A stretch of DNA of 64,000 nucleotides from DATAGF01 sp963813355 (GTDB lineage Bacteria; Actinomycetota; Thermoleophilia; Miltoncostaeales; Miltoncostaeaceae), in NCBI GenBank assembly GCA_963813355.1, contig CAWEYS010000017.1, forward strand, positions 1 to 64,000. Direction: 5' to 3'. The notes below the pieces were generated by a model. The model searched no databases and was not told where the DNA came from. It saw only the letters and a list, made by a program, of their open reading frames with translations. Below are positions 1 through 8,530 of this stretch, piece after piece; within the stretch, counting starts at the first letter, position 1, and each line of letters starts with the position of its first letter. The translations under genes and the position numbers were made by a program.

Positions 1-1728
1 CTACGACGGGGCCGCCCTGCGCGTCTACCGCGACGGCAGCCAGGCCGCCACGGTCGCCCGCACCGGCGCCATCCAGACCTCCACCGGGGCGCTGCGCATC
101 GGCGGCGACCAGATCTGGGGCGAGTACCTCGACGGGCGCATCGACGAGGTGCGGATCTACAACCGGGCCCTGTCGGCGGGCGAGATCTCCGTCGACATGA
201 CCAGGCCGGTGGCCCCAGGGACCCAGCCGCCCGCCGACGGCGGCCCGCCGAACGTGGCCGTCTCGGCCCCGGCGGAGGGCGCGACCGTCTCCGGCACCAC
301 CCCGGTGAGCGCCGACGCCTCCGACGACATCGGCGTGGTCGGGGTCCAGTTCACCCTCGACGGGGCCAACCTGGGCGCCGAGGACACCACCGCCCCCTAC
401 TCGGTCAGCTGGAACACCACCGCCGTCGGCAACGGCCCCCACACGCTGCGCGCGATCGCCCGCGACGCCGCCGGCAACTCGGCCACCTCGGCGGCCGTCG
501 CCGTGGCCGTCTCGAACGACGGCGGCCCGCCGAACGTGGCCGTCTCGGCCCCGGCGGAGGGCGCGACCGTCCCGGCACCACCCCGGTGAGCGCCGACGCC
601 TCCGACGACATCGGCGTGGTCGGGGTCCAGTTCACCCTCGACGGGGCCAACCTGGGCGCCGAGGACACCAGCGCCCCCTACTCGGTCAGCTGGAACACCA
701 CCGCCGTCGGCAACGGCCCCCACGCGCTGCGCGCGATCGCCCGCGACGCCGCCGGCAACTCGGCCACCTCGGCGGCCGTCGCCGTGACGGTCTCGAACGC
801 CAACCCCGACGGCGGCCCGCCGAACGTGGCCGTCTCGGCCCCGGCGAGGGCGCGACCGTCTCCGGCACCACCCGGTGAGCGCCAACGCCTCCGACGACAT
901 CGGCGTGGTCGGGGTCCAGTTCACCCTCGACGGGGCCAACCTGGGCGCCGAGGACACCGGCGCCCCCTACTCGGTCAGCTGGAACACCACCGCCGTCAGC
1001 AACGGCCCCCACGCGCTGCGCGCGATCGCCCGCGACGCCGCCGGCAACTCGGCCACCTCGGCGGCCGTCGCCGTGACGGTCTCGAACGCCGCCCCGCCCA
1101 CCAGCGGCCTGGTGGCCGCCTACGGCTTCGAGGAGACCTCGGGCCCCGCGGTCACCGACTCCTCGGGCCTGAACAACGCCGGCACGATCATCAACTACGC
1201 GGCCCGCACCGCCGCGGGCAAGATCGGCCGGGCGATCGACTTCGACGGGGTCAACGACTACGTCTCGGTGGCCGACGCCAACTCGCTCGACCTGACCACC
1301 GGCATGACCCTCGAGGCCTGGGTGCAGATGGACACGGTCAGCCCCTGGCGCACCGCGATCTTCAAGGAGAAGCCGGGCAGCGTGGTCTATGACCTGTACG
1401 CCACCAACGCCTCCCGCTCGCCCCAGGGCGAGGCCAGGTTCGGCGCGGCCATCGTGCAGCCGGCGCGCCGCCGGCCCTGACCGCGGGCGTCTGGACCCAC
1501 CTGGCCGTGACCTACGACGGGGCCGCCCTGCGCGTCTACCGCGACGGCGGCCAGGCCGCCACGGTCGCCCGCACCGGCGCCATCCAGACCTCCACCGGGG
1601 CGCTGCGCATCGGCGGCGACCAGATCTGGGGCGAGTACCTCGACGGGCGCATCGACGAGGTGCGGATCTACAACCGGGCCCTGTCGGCGGGCGAGATCTC
1701 CGCCGACATGACCAGGCCGGTGGTCTAG
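1..1728 (+). CDS. LamG/Ig-like repeat surface protein, 5' truncated, frameshifted
   Basis: The gene enters from the left edge and ends at a TAG at 1726-1728. It is the C-terminal part of a large extracellular adhesin-like protein. Reading frames joined across four or more small indels give: the end of a LamG/concanavalin-like domain (1-213), three Ig-like domains of about 95 residues each containing GVVGVQFTLDGANLGAED, then a second full LamG domain (about 1100-1728) ending in NRALSAGEISADM. Positions 1-213 are repeated almost exactly at 1512-1724. Comparing the Ig copies shows the breaks: copy 2 lost a base near 568, copy 3 lost one near 846 and another near 872, and the last LamG shifts frame between about 1455 and 1478. 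LamG and Ig modules usually bind glycans or other surface ligands. Ligand unknown; architecture is clear, intactness is not. Confidence 0.8.
236..1096 (+). repeat. three tandem Ig-domain repeats, ~282-290 bp
   Basis: Three near-identical units start at 236, 518 and 808, each opening with GACGGCGGCCCGCCGAACGT. Nucleotide identity is very high, which implies recent duplication or homogenisation. Copies 2 and 3 are shorter than expected by single bases in C or G runs, so they break the reading frame. Confidence 0.9.
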
Positions 1729-1767
1729 CGGCGTGCCGGGCTCAGCGCTGGTCAGGGTCCTCGTGCA

Positions 1768-1773
1768 TAGGCT
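1768..1773 (+). promoter_or_regulatory. TAnnnT -10 box of a leaderless-type start
   Basis: TAGGCT lies seven bases before the ATG at 1781 and there is no Shine-Dalgarno sequence between. This matches the arrangement seen at several other genes in the window and suggests transcription starts at or next to the ATG. Confidence 0.45.
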
Positions 1774-1780
1774 CGCGGTC

Positions 1781-2276
1781 ATGCGTCGCCTGAGGATCCT
1801 GCTCGCCGCGGCCCTCCTCGGGCTCGCCGTTCCGTTCGCCGCCCACGGCATGCCCATGAGCGACCCGCCGGGCGACGTGCCGCGCGCTGACGTGGACATC
1901 GTGGGCGGCCAGATCCTGCTCAGGGGCGGGAGTGGTGGTGGTGAAGTTCAAGCTGGCCGACTTCCTGAAACGGCGTGACGTCTACGTCGTGCACATCTTC
2001 GGCCGCCGCGGTGAGCATTGGCTGCTGCGCGCCGTCCGGGGATCCCGGGTGTCGCTGACCGCGCGAGACCTCGTGCGAGGAAGGCGCGCCGCCGCGAAGG
2101 GCGTCATGGTGGACCGCCTGGTGGAGATCCGGTTCCCCGCGGCCCGGATGGGCGCCGAGAGCGGTGTGTTCCGGTTCTCCCTGTCCGCCGCCGCGCCGGG
2201 CCGGCGCCGTGTGCTCGACACGATGCCCACGAGGGGTCGCCCCCGCGGCACCGCCCTCATCCAGTACAGGCGATAG
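1781..2276 (+). CDS. secreted protein of unknown function, one frameshift
   Basis: The ATG at 1781 opens a signal peptide (MRRLRILLAAALLGLAVPFA, cleavage near AHG) followed by SDPPGDVPRADVDIVGG, an acidic opening often seen in small exported beta-sandwich proteins of actinobacteria. The frame then shifts in the GGGGCGGG stretch around 1922-1930. From about 1932 a second frame continues with VVVKFKLADFLKRRDVYVVHIFG and ends IQYRR at 2276. The two parts read naturally as one protein of roughly 165 residues. No enzyme motif is visible. Function unknown. Confidence 0.6.
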
Positions 2277-2847
2277 GCGCACGCCACGGGAGCTCCGCGG
2301 CTACCTCACGCTCAGCCTGATCCCGGCGGTCGACGCACTCGAATCACGTGGCGCCCCCCGCCCGCGCCCGCGGCGAGGGTACGCCAACCGACGACGACGG
2401 CGCCATCCCTGCCGCTCGTCTCCCGTGCGCGTCGCTCCGCGCCCATCGACACCGCCGCGTGCCCCTGGTCGTCGAGCTCGAAGGCCGGCGGAACTCCGTC
2501 CGGAGGGTACCCGAGCCCGTAAAGGACGCGGTCGGCCGCCGCCCCCTCGCCCGGTGTACTCCGGCGCGGCGCCGCAGTTCGCCAAGAAGGGCTTGCTGCC
2601 GAAGGGGACGTACTACTCGGTGGTCAAGCCGACGGACGGGTGCCTCGGAGCCCGCTCCACGGGGTACGCCGGGCCCGGCTGATTGAGGGGAGGTGGCGTC
2701 CGAGGGGCGCCGCCTGCCGCCAGCCGATCGGCGGCGTCCACACAGCGAGGTTGCATGGAGTCTCAGCTTGGAGAGCGGGCCGTCTGGCCGCCGCGGGCGC
2801 CCGGGAGGTAGTCTTGACCGGGAGTTCGTGATCGGGAGGGAGCGCCG
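2277..2847. other. intergenic region, mostly without a gene
   Basis: No frame from 2277 to 2553 has protein-like composition; the open frames are arginine/proline-rich shadows. A short more protein-like stretch lies at 2554-2682 (separate entry). TAGTCT at 2808-2813 followed by a Shine-Dalgarno at 2834-2840 is the likely promoter and ribosome site of the next gene. Confidence 0.5.
2554..2682 (+). pseudogene. possible gene remnant (42 codons)
   Basis: A GTG at 2554 opens a short frame with PQFAKKGLLPKGTYYSVV followed by KPTDGCLG, ending at 2682. Its lysine, tyrosine and phenylalanine content differs from the arginine-rich shadow frames around it, so it may be the tail of a decayed or fragmented gene. 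No upstream part could be joined to it with confidence. Family not recognised. Confidence 0.25.
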
Positions 2848-2850
2848 CTG
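2834..2850 (+). promoter_or_regulatory. ribosome binding site pointing to a CTG start
   Basis: GGGAGGG at 2834-2840 is followed after seven bases by CTG at 2848. The downstream frame is open from 2818, has no ATG, GTG or TTG before 2944, and encodes a signal peptide directly after this CTG. The site therefore decides the start. Confidence 0.55.
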
Positions 2851-4584
2851 AGGACGCGCAGGAGCGTCGCCATCGCCGCCCTGGCCTGCGCGGTCCTCGG
2901 CGGGGCGGCGTGGGCGACGACGGTCACCGAGCTCACCGGCGGGGTGACGACCGGCTTCAGCGCCAACGGCGCGCCGGTCGGCATCGCGGTCGGCCCGGAC
3001 GGCAGGATCTGGTTCACCGAGCAGGCTCCGCCCGGGCGGGTGGCGCGGACCAACGTCAACGGGACGGTCACCGAGCTCATCGGCGGGGTGACGACCGGCT
3101 TCAGCGCGAACGCTGGACCGACCGAGATCGTGGCCGGCCCGGACGGCAACCTCTGGTTCACGGAGTTCCAGAACCCCGGCCGGGTGGGGCGGGTGAACGC
3201 CGACGGCACGGTCACCGAGCTCGTCGGCGGCGTGACGACCGGGTTCACCGCCAACGGCGGGCCGCGCGGGATCGCGAGCGGCCCCGACGGAAGGATCTGG
3301 TTCACCGGGCTGGTCAATCCGGGCCGGGTCTCCCGCGTGAACGGCGACGGCACGGTCACCGAGCTCGTCGGCGGCGTGACGACCGGGTTCACCGCCAACG
3401 GCGGGCCGCGCGGGATCGCGAGCGGCCCCGACGGCAGGATCTGGTTCGCGCAGTCAGGCGACCCGGGCCGGGTGGCGCGGGTCAACGCCGACGACACCGT
3501 CACCGAGCTCGTCGGCGGCGTGACCCCCGGCTTCAGCGCTAACGGCACGCCGCGCGACGTCACGACCGGCCCGGACGGCCGGATCTGGTTCACCGAGCAG
3601 GCCCCGCCCGGGCGGGTGGCGCGGGTGAACGCCGACGGCACGGTCACCGAGCTCGTCGGCGGCGTGACATCGGGCTTCAGCGCAAACGCCACCCCGACGG
3701 ACATCACGACCGGCCCGGACGGCCGGATCTGGTTCACCGAGCAGGCCCCGCCCGGGCGGGTGGCGCGGGTGAACGGCGACGGCTCGGTGACCGAGTTCGC
3801 CGGCGGCGCGACACCGGGCTTCCGCGCGAGCACGACGCCCACCGGGATCACGGCCGGCCGCGACGAGCGCATCTGGTTCACCGAGCAGGCCGACCCCGGC
3901 GGGGTGGCCGCCATCGCGACGCCGCCGGAGGCGGCCACGGGCGAGGCGCAGGCGCTCTCGCCGACCCAGGCCCGGGTATCCGGCGCGGTGAATCCCGAGG
4001 CCCGGGCGACGAGCGTGCGCTTCGAGTACCGCCCGGCGGGGGGCGCGTTCATCTCCTCGCCCCTCCAGCAGGCGGCGACCGGCGCCGAGGGCCCGGGGGC
4101 CCTGCCGGTGTCGGCGACCCTGAGCGGGCTCGCGCCGCGCACGATGCTTGAGTACCGGCTGGTGGCCACGAACGCTGCCGGCACCTCGGTCGGCGCCATC
4201 CGAACCTTCACGACGCCGGCGGCGGGCGGCGTGCTCGGCCGGGCGTCGGCCCGCTGCGCCGGCGCGCGGGCGACCATCGTCGGCACCCGAGGCGCGGACG
4301 CCTTGAGGGGCACGCGCCGACGCGACGTCATCGCCGGGCTGGCCGGCGACGACGTGATCAGGGGGCTGGGCGCGCGCGATCAGATCTGCGGCGGCCCCGG
4401 GGCGGACCGAATCCTCGGAGGCGGGGGCGGGGACGTGCTGCGCGGCGAGGCCGGCCGCGACGTTCTGCTGGGCGGCCCGGGTCGCGATCGGCTGCTGGGC
4501 GGCCCGGGTCGCGATCGGCTGCTGGGGGGCGGCGGCCGGGACCGGCTGCTCGGCGGGCTGGGCCGCGACGCGCAGGTTCAGTGA
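2848..4584 (+). CDS. secreted Vgb-like beta-propeller with RTX-like tail
   Basis: Probable CTG start at 2848 gives a signal peptide (RTRRSVAIAALACAVLGGAA) ending near AWA. Seven repeats of exactly 48 residues follow, each carrying GPDGRIWFTE-like sequence; this is the blade pattern of virginiamycin B lyase/NHL-type seven-bladed propellers. After the propeller comes a fibronectin-like module (about 3945-4230, SFTTPA-type ending TFTTPA) and a C-terminal run of glycine-aspartate repeats (GGPGRDRLLGG) like calcium-binding RTX nonapeptides. Vgb itself opens streptogramin B antibiotics, but the family is broad and the lyase His/Glu pair was not identified, so catalytic activity is not claimed. The protein is intact, unlike its upstream neighbours. 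Confidence 0.8.
   Translation: MRTRRSVAIAALACAVLGGAAWATTVTELTGGVTTGFSANGAPVGIAVGPDGRIWFTEQAPPGRVARTNVNGTVTELIGGVTTGFSANAGPTEIVAGPDGNLWFTEFQNPGRVGRVNADGTVTELVGGVTTGFTANGGPRGIASGPDGRIWFTGLVNPGRVSRVNGDGTVTELVGGVTTGFTANGGPRGIASGPDGRIWFAQSGDPGRVARVNADDTVTELVGGVTPGFSANGTPRDVTTGPDGRIWFTEQAPPGRVARVNADGTVTELVGGVTSGFSANATPTDITTGPDGRIWFTEQAPPGRVARVNGDGSVTEFAGGATPGFRASTTPTGITAGRDERIWFTEQADPGGVAAIATPPEAATGEAQALSPTQARVSGAVNPEARATSVRFEYRPAGGAFISSPLQQAATGAEGPGALPVSATLSGLAPRTMLEYRLVATNAAGTSVGAIRTFTTPAAGGVLGRASARCAGARATIVGTRGADALRGTRRRDVIAGLAGDDVIRGLGARDQICGGPGADRILGGGGGDVLRGEAGRDVLLGGPGRDRLLGGPGRDRLLGGGGRDRLLGGLGRDAQVQ
2944..3951 (+). repeat. seven 144-bp propeller-blade repeats
   Basis: Units start at 2944, 3088, 3232, 3376, 3520, 3664 and 3808, exactly 144 bp apart. 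Units 3 and 4 are almost identical over the first half. The count of seven matches a closed seven-bladed propeller. Confidence 0.9.
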
Positions 4585-4923
4585 GCCGTCGCTGCCCAAG
4601 ACCTGGCCCCGGGGGCGCGCTTTCCGGAACTCGAGCTCCCCGACCGCTCGGGTCGCCGACCGGGCTGGTGGTGTCCGAAGAAGTTCCGGCGCGACGGGCC
4701 TTGAGCTGGCCGATCCCGGCTCTCTGAGCGGCGCCCGTCCGCCGGGTCGATGCCCGGTCGCCCCCTCCAGGTAGGCCAGCGCGGCGCCGGTGCCGGATAG
4801 CTCGGACGGGAGCGGGTGCTCACGCGAGAGGCGTCTGGACGGTGTGGACACCGCCGCCCGTCAACCGAATCCAGGTCTGTAGGACAGACCTAGCCGGGGC
4901 GGGCTCGCGAAACTCGGTGGATG
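4585..4923. other. intergenic region with one perfect inverted repeat
   Basis: No frame looks coding. AGGTCTGT (4873-4880) and ACAGACCT (4884-4891) form an 8-bp perfect inverted repeat with a three-base centre. It sits just beyond the 3' end of the leftward gene that stops at 4924, so it may be a small terminator hairpin or an operator. Confidence 0.4.
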
Positions 4924-5726
4924 TCAGCGGTCTTGGGGTGCCCGGGTGCACCGACCGAAGCTGAGCGGTCCAGAGCGTCGGCCGTACCGAGTCGAGACGA
5001 CCGCCCTGGCGTACTGCGGGCCGCAGTACGCCTCCCGCCGGCCGCGAAACCGTACCCGGACCTTGGCCGGGGTGAACGGATAATGGTTCCCAAGGATCGC
5101 CCCGACCGCCACGGCCTCGTCGTCGCCGATCCGGATCCACTTCAGCGCCCTGAGCCGCATGAACCATGGGTTCGCGGGCTGGTCATCCCCGCTCAGCGAC
5201 AGGTCGCAGCGCTGCGGCTTCCGTCGGGCGACCGAGAACCAGGCACCGGGCCGGCTGACGAGACATGGCACCGCGGTCGGGGTGGGTTCACGCAGGAGTA
5301 CGAGATCTCGTGCGAGACACCGAGGTCATCGACCACGGCTGCCGGCATCCCGAGGCTGCGCATGAATCGACAACCCCCAAGCGAGGAGCCCACCGTCGCG
5401 ACGTTCCACGCCAAAACGGTTGGATCGGCGCGTCGTAGGACGTATCGGGCCCCCTGCAGCTGCTCGCCCCGGTAGGTGCCAGAAACGTCCGCGTGTGCCC
5501 ATCGCCCATCGATGGTCGAGACGCGGGCCGTGGTCGCCGCAAGCTCGATCCCCGGATCGGGGTCCGGGCTGCTCACGGCCGCGAGCATCGAACCGACTTC
5601 CTCGGCAGTGGCCGCTCGATCGGCCAGCGCCGTTGCCGCACCCCCCGACATCAGCGCGCCCAAGGCGGCAAGAAGTCCGGCGGCCAAGGCCGCCCGGCGA
5701 GGCCGACGGGTCGGGCCGCCGCTCAT
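4924..5726 (-). CDS. exported two-part protein of unknown function, one frameshift
   Basis: An ATG at 5726 opens a clear signal peptide (MSGGPTRRPRRAALAAGLLA, cleavage after ATALA). A GTG at 5783 in the same frame has a better ribosome site (GGAGGAGG) and is an alternative start. The mature part has DGRWAHADVSGTYRGEQLQG and cysteines in GGCRFMRS and SYSCVNP. The frame then shifts in an ACCCACCCCG run near 5275. The continuation has PQRCDLSLSG, WIRIGDDEAVAVG and VRVRFRGRREAYCG, which look like a second small cysteine-containing domain, and stops at 4924. It belonged next to tRNA-Glu before the element inserted. Function not recognised. Confidence 0.55.
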
Positions 5727-5858
5727 TCGGCGGGGTGTTCCGTCTCGCTGGTCTCCTGCAACACAGACGCCATCGAGAACCACCTCGGCCTCCTCCGGGC
5801 CCCACTGAACCCCTGCCGTCCGCCGTTGGCCATGTCTTGACCTCTCGCCGGGCCCGCC

Positions 5859-7368
5859 TCATAAGGACGGCCCGGACCTGCCCATCTGAGCCCTCCTCAT
5901 GGTGTGGGAGGCCCCTCCCAGGGCCGACGAAAGATCTGGGGGCAATCTGGCGGTCTGAGGCGGCCGGAGGCGTCCTGTGGCGGTGACGGGCGTGGAATGC
6001 TCGTCAGCCGAAAACGCCTTGAACTGGCCGATCCTGAGTATCCGAGACGGAATGCCCCCAACGGGATTCGAACCCGTGCCGCCGCCTTGAAAGAGGAGGC
6101 CGTGGGCCCGGTTTGCAGGGGTTTTTAGAGCGAAGCTCCGTCCCGCCGGGACCAACTCGGGACCAATCGCCGCGGCCCGAGCCTGGCGGAACCGCTCGAG
6201 GGCCTGGCCGGCGCCGGCCAGCTCGTCCGGAAGGGCGTGGCCGTAGCGGCGGTGCACGAGCGCGGCGTCGCTCCACCCGCCGAGCCGGGTGACGGCCGGC
6301 ACGCCGATGCCGGCGGCGAGCATCGCGCTCGCCCACGAATGACGCGCGTCGTGGATGCGCGGCAGCGGCTCGGCGATGCCGGCGTTCTTCAGCGCGCGAC
6401 GCCACGCGTGGCGGATCGACCCGTTCGCGTTCAGCGCCGAGCCGTCCCAGTCGGCGAAGACCAGCGCCCCGTCGGGCGGGCGCCCGCAGGCGAGCCGGTG
6501 GCGCCGCAGCCGGGCGATGTCGGCCGGGGCCAGAGGCACGTCGCGCCGGCTCGCCCGCGACTTCGGGGCGACCTCGGCGAACCTGCCGTCGGCGCCGCGC
6601 ATCCGGTCGAGCGAGCGGCGCACGTGCACGATGCCGGCGTCCAGGTCGAGGCCCTCAGGTCCCCACCGGAGTGCCAACAGCTCGCCCGAGCGCAGCCCGG
6701 TCCCGAACGCCAGCGCGAGGAACGGCCCCGCCAGCGAGCGGCCGCCGAGCCGCGCGTCCTCGGCGTCGGCTGCCGCGATGATCGCCGACGCCTCCTCGGG
6801 GGGTGAGGCTCCGCGCCGGGCGCTCCTCCTCCAGGTCGGCTGGCACCCGCACGCCGCTGCACGGGCTCATGTCGATCAGCCCGTCGCGCTCGGCGAGGCG
6901 CAGCGCGACCCGCAGGGCCGTGAGCGCCTTGCGCGCCGTGTCGGCCGACGAGCGCGCCGCCAGGTCGTCGACGAAGCGCTGAACGTCCCGCTTGCGCACG
7001 GTCGCGAGCGGCAAGCCCCCGATGACCGGGACGACGTGCAGGCGCAGCATCGTCTCGTACTTGCGCGCCACCGAAGGCTTGAACAGCGTGCCGTTGCGCG
7101 ATCGCACCGTGCCGGCACGGATGCCGCGGCAGAGCGCGCGGGCGGCGTCCTCGACCGTCGCCGTCTGCTGCTCGGGCGTGGGCGGGGGAGGCGGTGGCGC
7201 CGGCGCGCCTCCGTCGAGGACGGCCTGCAGCGCCTCGGCGCGCCAGGCGACTGCGGCGGGGAGCGTCTTGAACGTGCGGACGAACGTCCGCCCGTCGCGC
7301 CTCACTCGCGCGCGGTAGACCGTCCCGTTTCGCCGGCGTCGCTCATCGACGCCTGGGTGGTAGCCCAT
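5859..7368 (-). CDS. int: tyrosine recombinase (integrase), one frameshift
   Basis: Site-specific recombinase of the element at 6.05-18.04 kb. ATG at 7368 follows GAGAGGAGG. The N-terminal part has an arm-binding-like domain (GTVYRARVRRDGRTFVRTFK), then a SAM-like core-binding domain, then the catalytic domain with the arginine in TGLRSGELLALRWG, HDARHSWAS (H-x-x-R), GGWSD and the tyrosine in HRRYGH. A six-G run at 6798-6803 causes a frameshift just before the catalytic domain. The frame has no stop inside the element: it reads through the 45-bp att copy (giving GTGSNPVGG) and ends in flanking chromosome at 5859. In the circular form the tail would be different (see findings). It overlaps the upstream excisionase-like gene by 26 bp. 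Confidence 0.88.
6049..6093 (-). repeat. attachment site, distal copy (tRNA-Glu 3' fragment)
   Basis: This 45-bp sequence is identical to 17997-18041 and corresponds to the anticodon-loop-to-3' end of tRNA-Glu on the minus strand. No 5' half of a tRNA lies next to it, so it is the partial copy left by integration. Confidence 0.92.
6149..6165. repeat. GGACCA direct repeats, candidate integrase arm sites (left)
   Basis: GGACCA occurs at 6149-6154 and 6160-6165, 11 bp apart, 56 bp inside the left att copy. The same hexamer with the same 11-bp spacing occurs near the right att copy. The left pair lies within the integrase coding sequence. Confidence 0.5.
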
Positions 7369-7642
7369 GATCCTCCTCTCTCGGGGTGGATGGGCTCGCG
7401 AGCCTAATCCCGAGGCGCGCACCGGGGGCGAGCGGCGTGTGCCGCAGGCGTCGCGTTCTCGCACCGAGCGGCGAGCGGCTGACGGTGTGCTCATGGACGT
7501 ACCGCGTCAGCTCGTCGGAGGGCACGCCGACGATGCGCCCGTCGCGGAAGACGCGCAGCGCACCGGCGGCGATCCGGCGGTCGAGCGTGCGCCGCGACAT
7601 CCCGAGGAGGCGGGCGGCCTCCGCGAGCGGGATGATCACCAC
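7343..7642 (-). CDS. excisionase-like helix-turn-helix protein
   Basis: A GTG at 7642 (or the next one at 7639) starts VVIIPLAEAARLLGMSRRTL, a MerR/AlpA-type helix-turn-helix (HTH_17 style) followed by RVFRDGRIVGVPSDELTRYV, typical of small excisionases and integrase regulators. The product is about 99 residues with a basic tail. Its last 26 bp overlap the integrase start, so the two are probably translated together. Its likely role is to bend att DNA and direct excision, or to control int. The ribosome site is weak, so the exact start is uncertain. Confidence 0.7.
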   Translation of the reverse strand: MVIIPLAEAARLLGMSRRTLDRRIAAGALRVFRDGRIVGVPSDELTRYVHEHTVSRSPLGARTRRLRHTPLAPGARLGIRLASPSTPREEDHGLPPRRR

Positions 7643-7713
7643 TCCGGATGAAGCCACGAAGGGGGTCTTCGGCCCCTCCCGACCGGGGGTGGCGGTACAG
7701 TGACCAGGAGCCG

Positions 7714-8049
7714 ATGGCCGGGACCAGGACAGTTCCGAAGGATCCGCGCCTCGAAGAGGCCGTGCGCCGCCTCGCGAGCGCCTATGAGCCCGACGCGATC
7801 TATCTCTTCGGCTCGCGTGCACGAGGCGATGCCCGCGAGTGGAGCGACTGGGACCTCCTGCTCGTCGTGCCAGACGAGGCGCCTCGGGAGAGAAAAATGG
7901 CCGAGATCGCCTACTCGACGCTTTGGGGCCTGAACTTTCCCGCCGAGATCCACATCTACCGGCGCAGCAAGTTCGAGCGGCAGAAGCACCTCTTCGGCTC
8001 GCTACCGGCTGAGGTGGCGAGCGAGGGCATCGTGCTCTTTGGCAGCTGA
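7714..8049 (+). CDS. MNT-type minimal nucleotidyltransferase (antitoxin-like)
   Basis: ATG at 7714 follows AGGAG. The 111-residue protein has LFGSRARGDAREWSDWDLLL, the GSxxxG and SDxDL motifs of DNA polymerase beta-like minimal nucleotidyltransferases. In MNT/HEPN pairs the MNT member is usually the antitoxin, either by binding or by nucleotidylating the HEPN protein. The HEPN gene follows with an 11-bp overlap, so the two are translationally coupled. Position next to the integrase and relaxase genes suggests element maintenance or defence. Confidence 0.82.
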   Translation: MAGTRTVPKDPRLEEAVRRLASAYEPDAIYLFGSRARGDAREWSDWDLLLVVPDEAPRERKMAEIAYSTLWGLNFPAEIHIYRRSKFERQKHLFGSLPAEVASEGIVLFGS

Positions 8050-8453
8050 GGTCCCAGAAGAATGGACCGAGCGAGCGCAGGACGATCTCCGCATCGCCGG
8101 GCTGCTGGTCGAGAAGCTCGAGGGCGCGGCTCCTGAGGACGAGCGCGCCTTCGCTGCGGGCGCTCTCTTCCACGCCCAGCAGGCGGCCGAGAAGGCGATG
8201 AAGGCCCTCTTGGTCGCCGAAGGTCAGGTGCCGCCGCGGACCCACAACGTGGCGGCGCTCGCCCAGGCATGTGCCACTCAGGCTCCAGAGCTGAGGCAAG
8301 TGTTCACATCGACGATCAAGCTCGCCGGCTATGCCAGTCCGACTGCGCTACCCGGGAGCCGAGCTCGACCTGACGAACGCAGAGGTCGCAGAGCGAGTCG
8401 AGATCGCCCAGACGTGCCTGACGACGATCAGGGATCGCCTCTCCACGTCATAG
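8039..8453 (+). CDS. HEPN-domain protein (toxin-like), one frameshift
   Basis: A TTG at 8039 overlaps the end of the MNT gene. The protein has the HEPN helical core EWTERAQDDLRIAGLLVEKL, then ALFHAQQAAEKAMKALLVAE and PPRTHNVAALA. This is the broad HEPN family; the RNase-type R-x4-6-H-x-Y motif is not obvious, so nuclease activity is uncertain. The frame breaks near 8343-8352; the other frame continues RYPGAELDLTNAEVAERVEI to a TAG at 8451-8453, giving the expected length of about 138 residues. The break suggests a two-base loss in a GCGC stretch. Confidence 0.75.
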
Positions 8454-8475
8454 AACCAGGAGAGCGGCACACACT

Positions 8476-8492
8476 TGCATTCGGCGAATGCA
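8476..8492. other. 17-bp inverted repeat before the relaxase, candidate oriT
   Basis: TGCATTCG-G-CGAATGCA is a perfect 8-bp inverted repeat with a one-base centre, in the only non-coding gap (8454-8530) next to the relaxase start. Relaxases of the TrwC family nick next to such repeats near their own gene. It could also be an operator or a small terminator for the MNT/HEPN pair. Confidence 0.4.
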
Positions 8493-8530
8493 GGGGGTCC
8501 AGGTCGCCCGCCCGACGGCTTCAAGGGGCG

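Noticed and set aside
7395..7494. Upstream in-frame starts for the integrase (to 7494)
   Set aside because: The extra residues are shadow sequence antisense-like in composition, and the ATG at 7368 has a strong ribosome site and the expected N-terminal domain.
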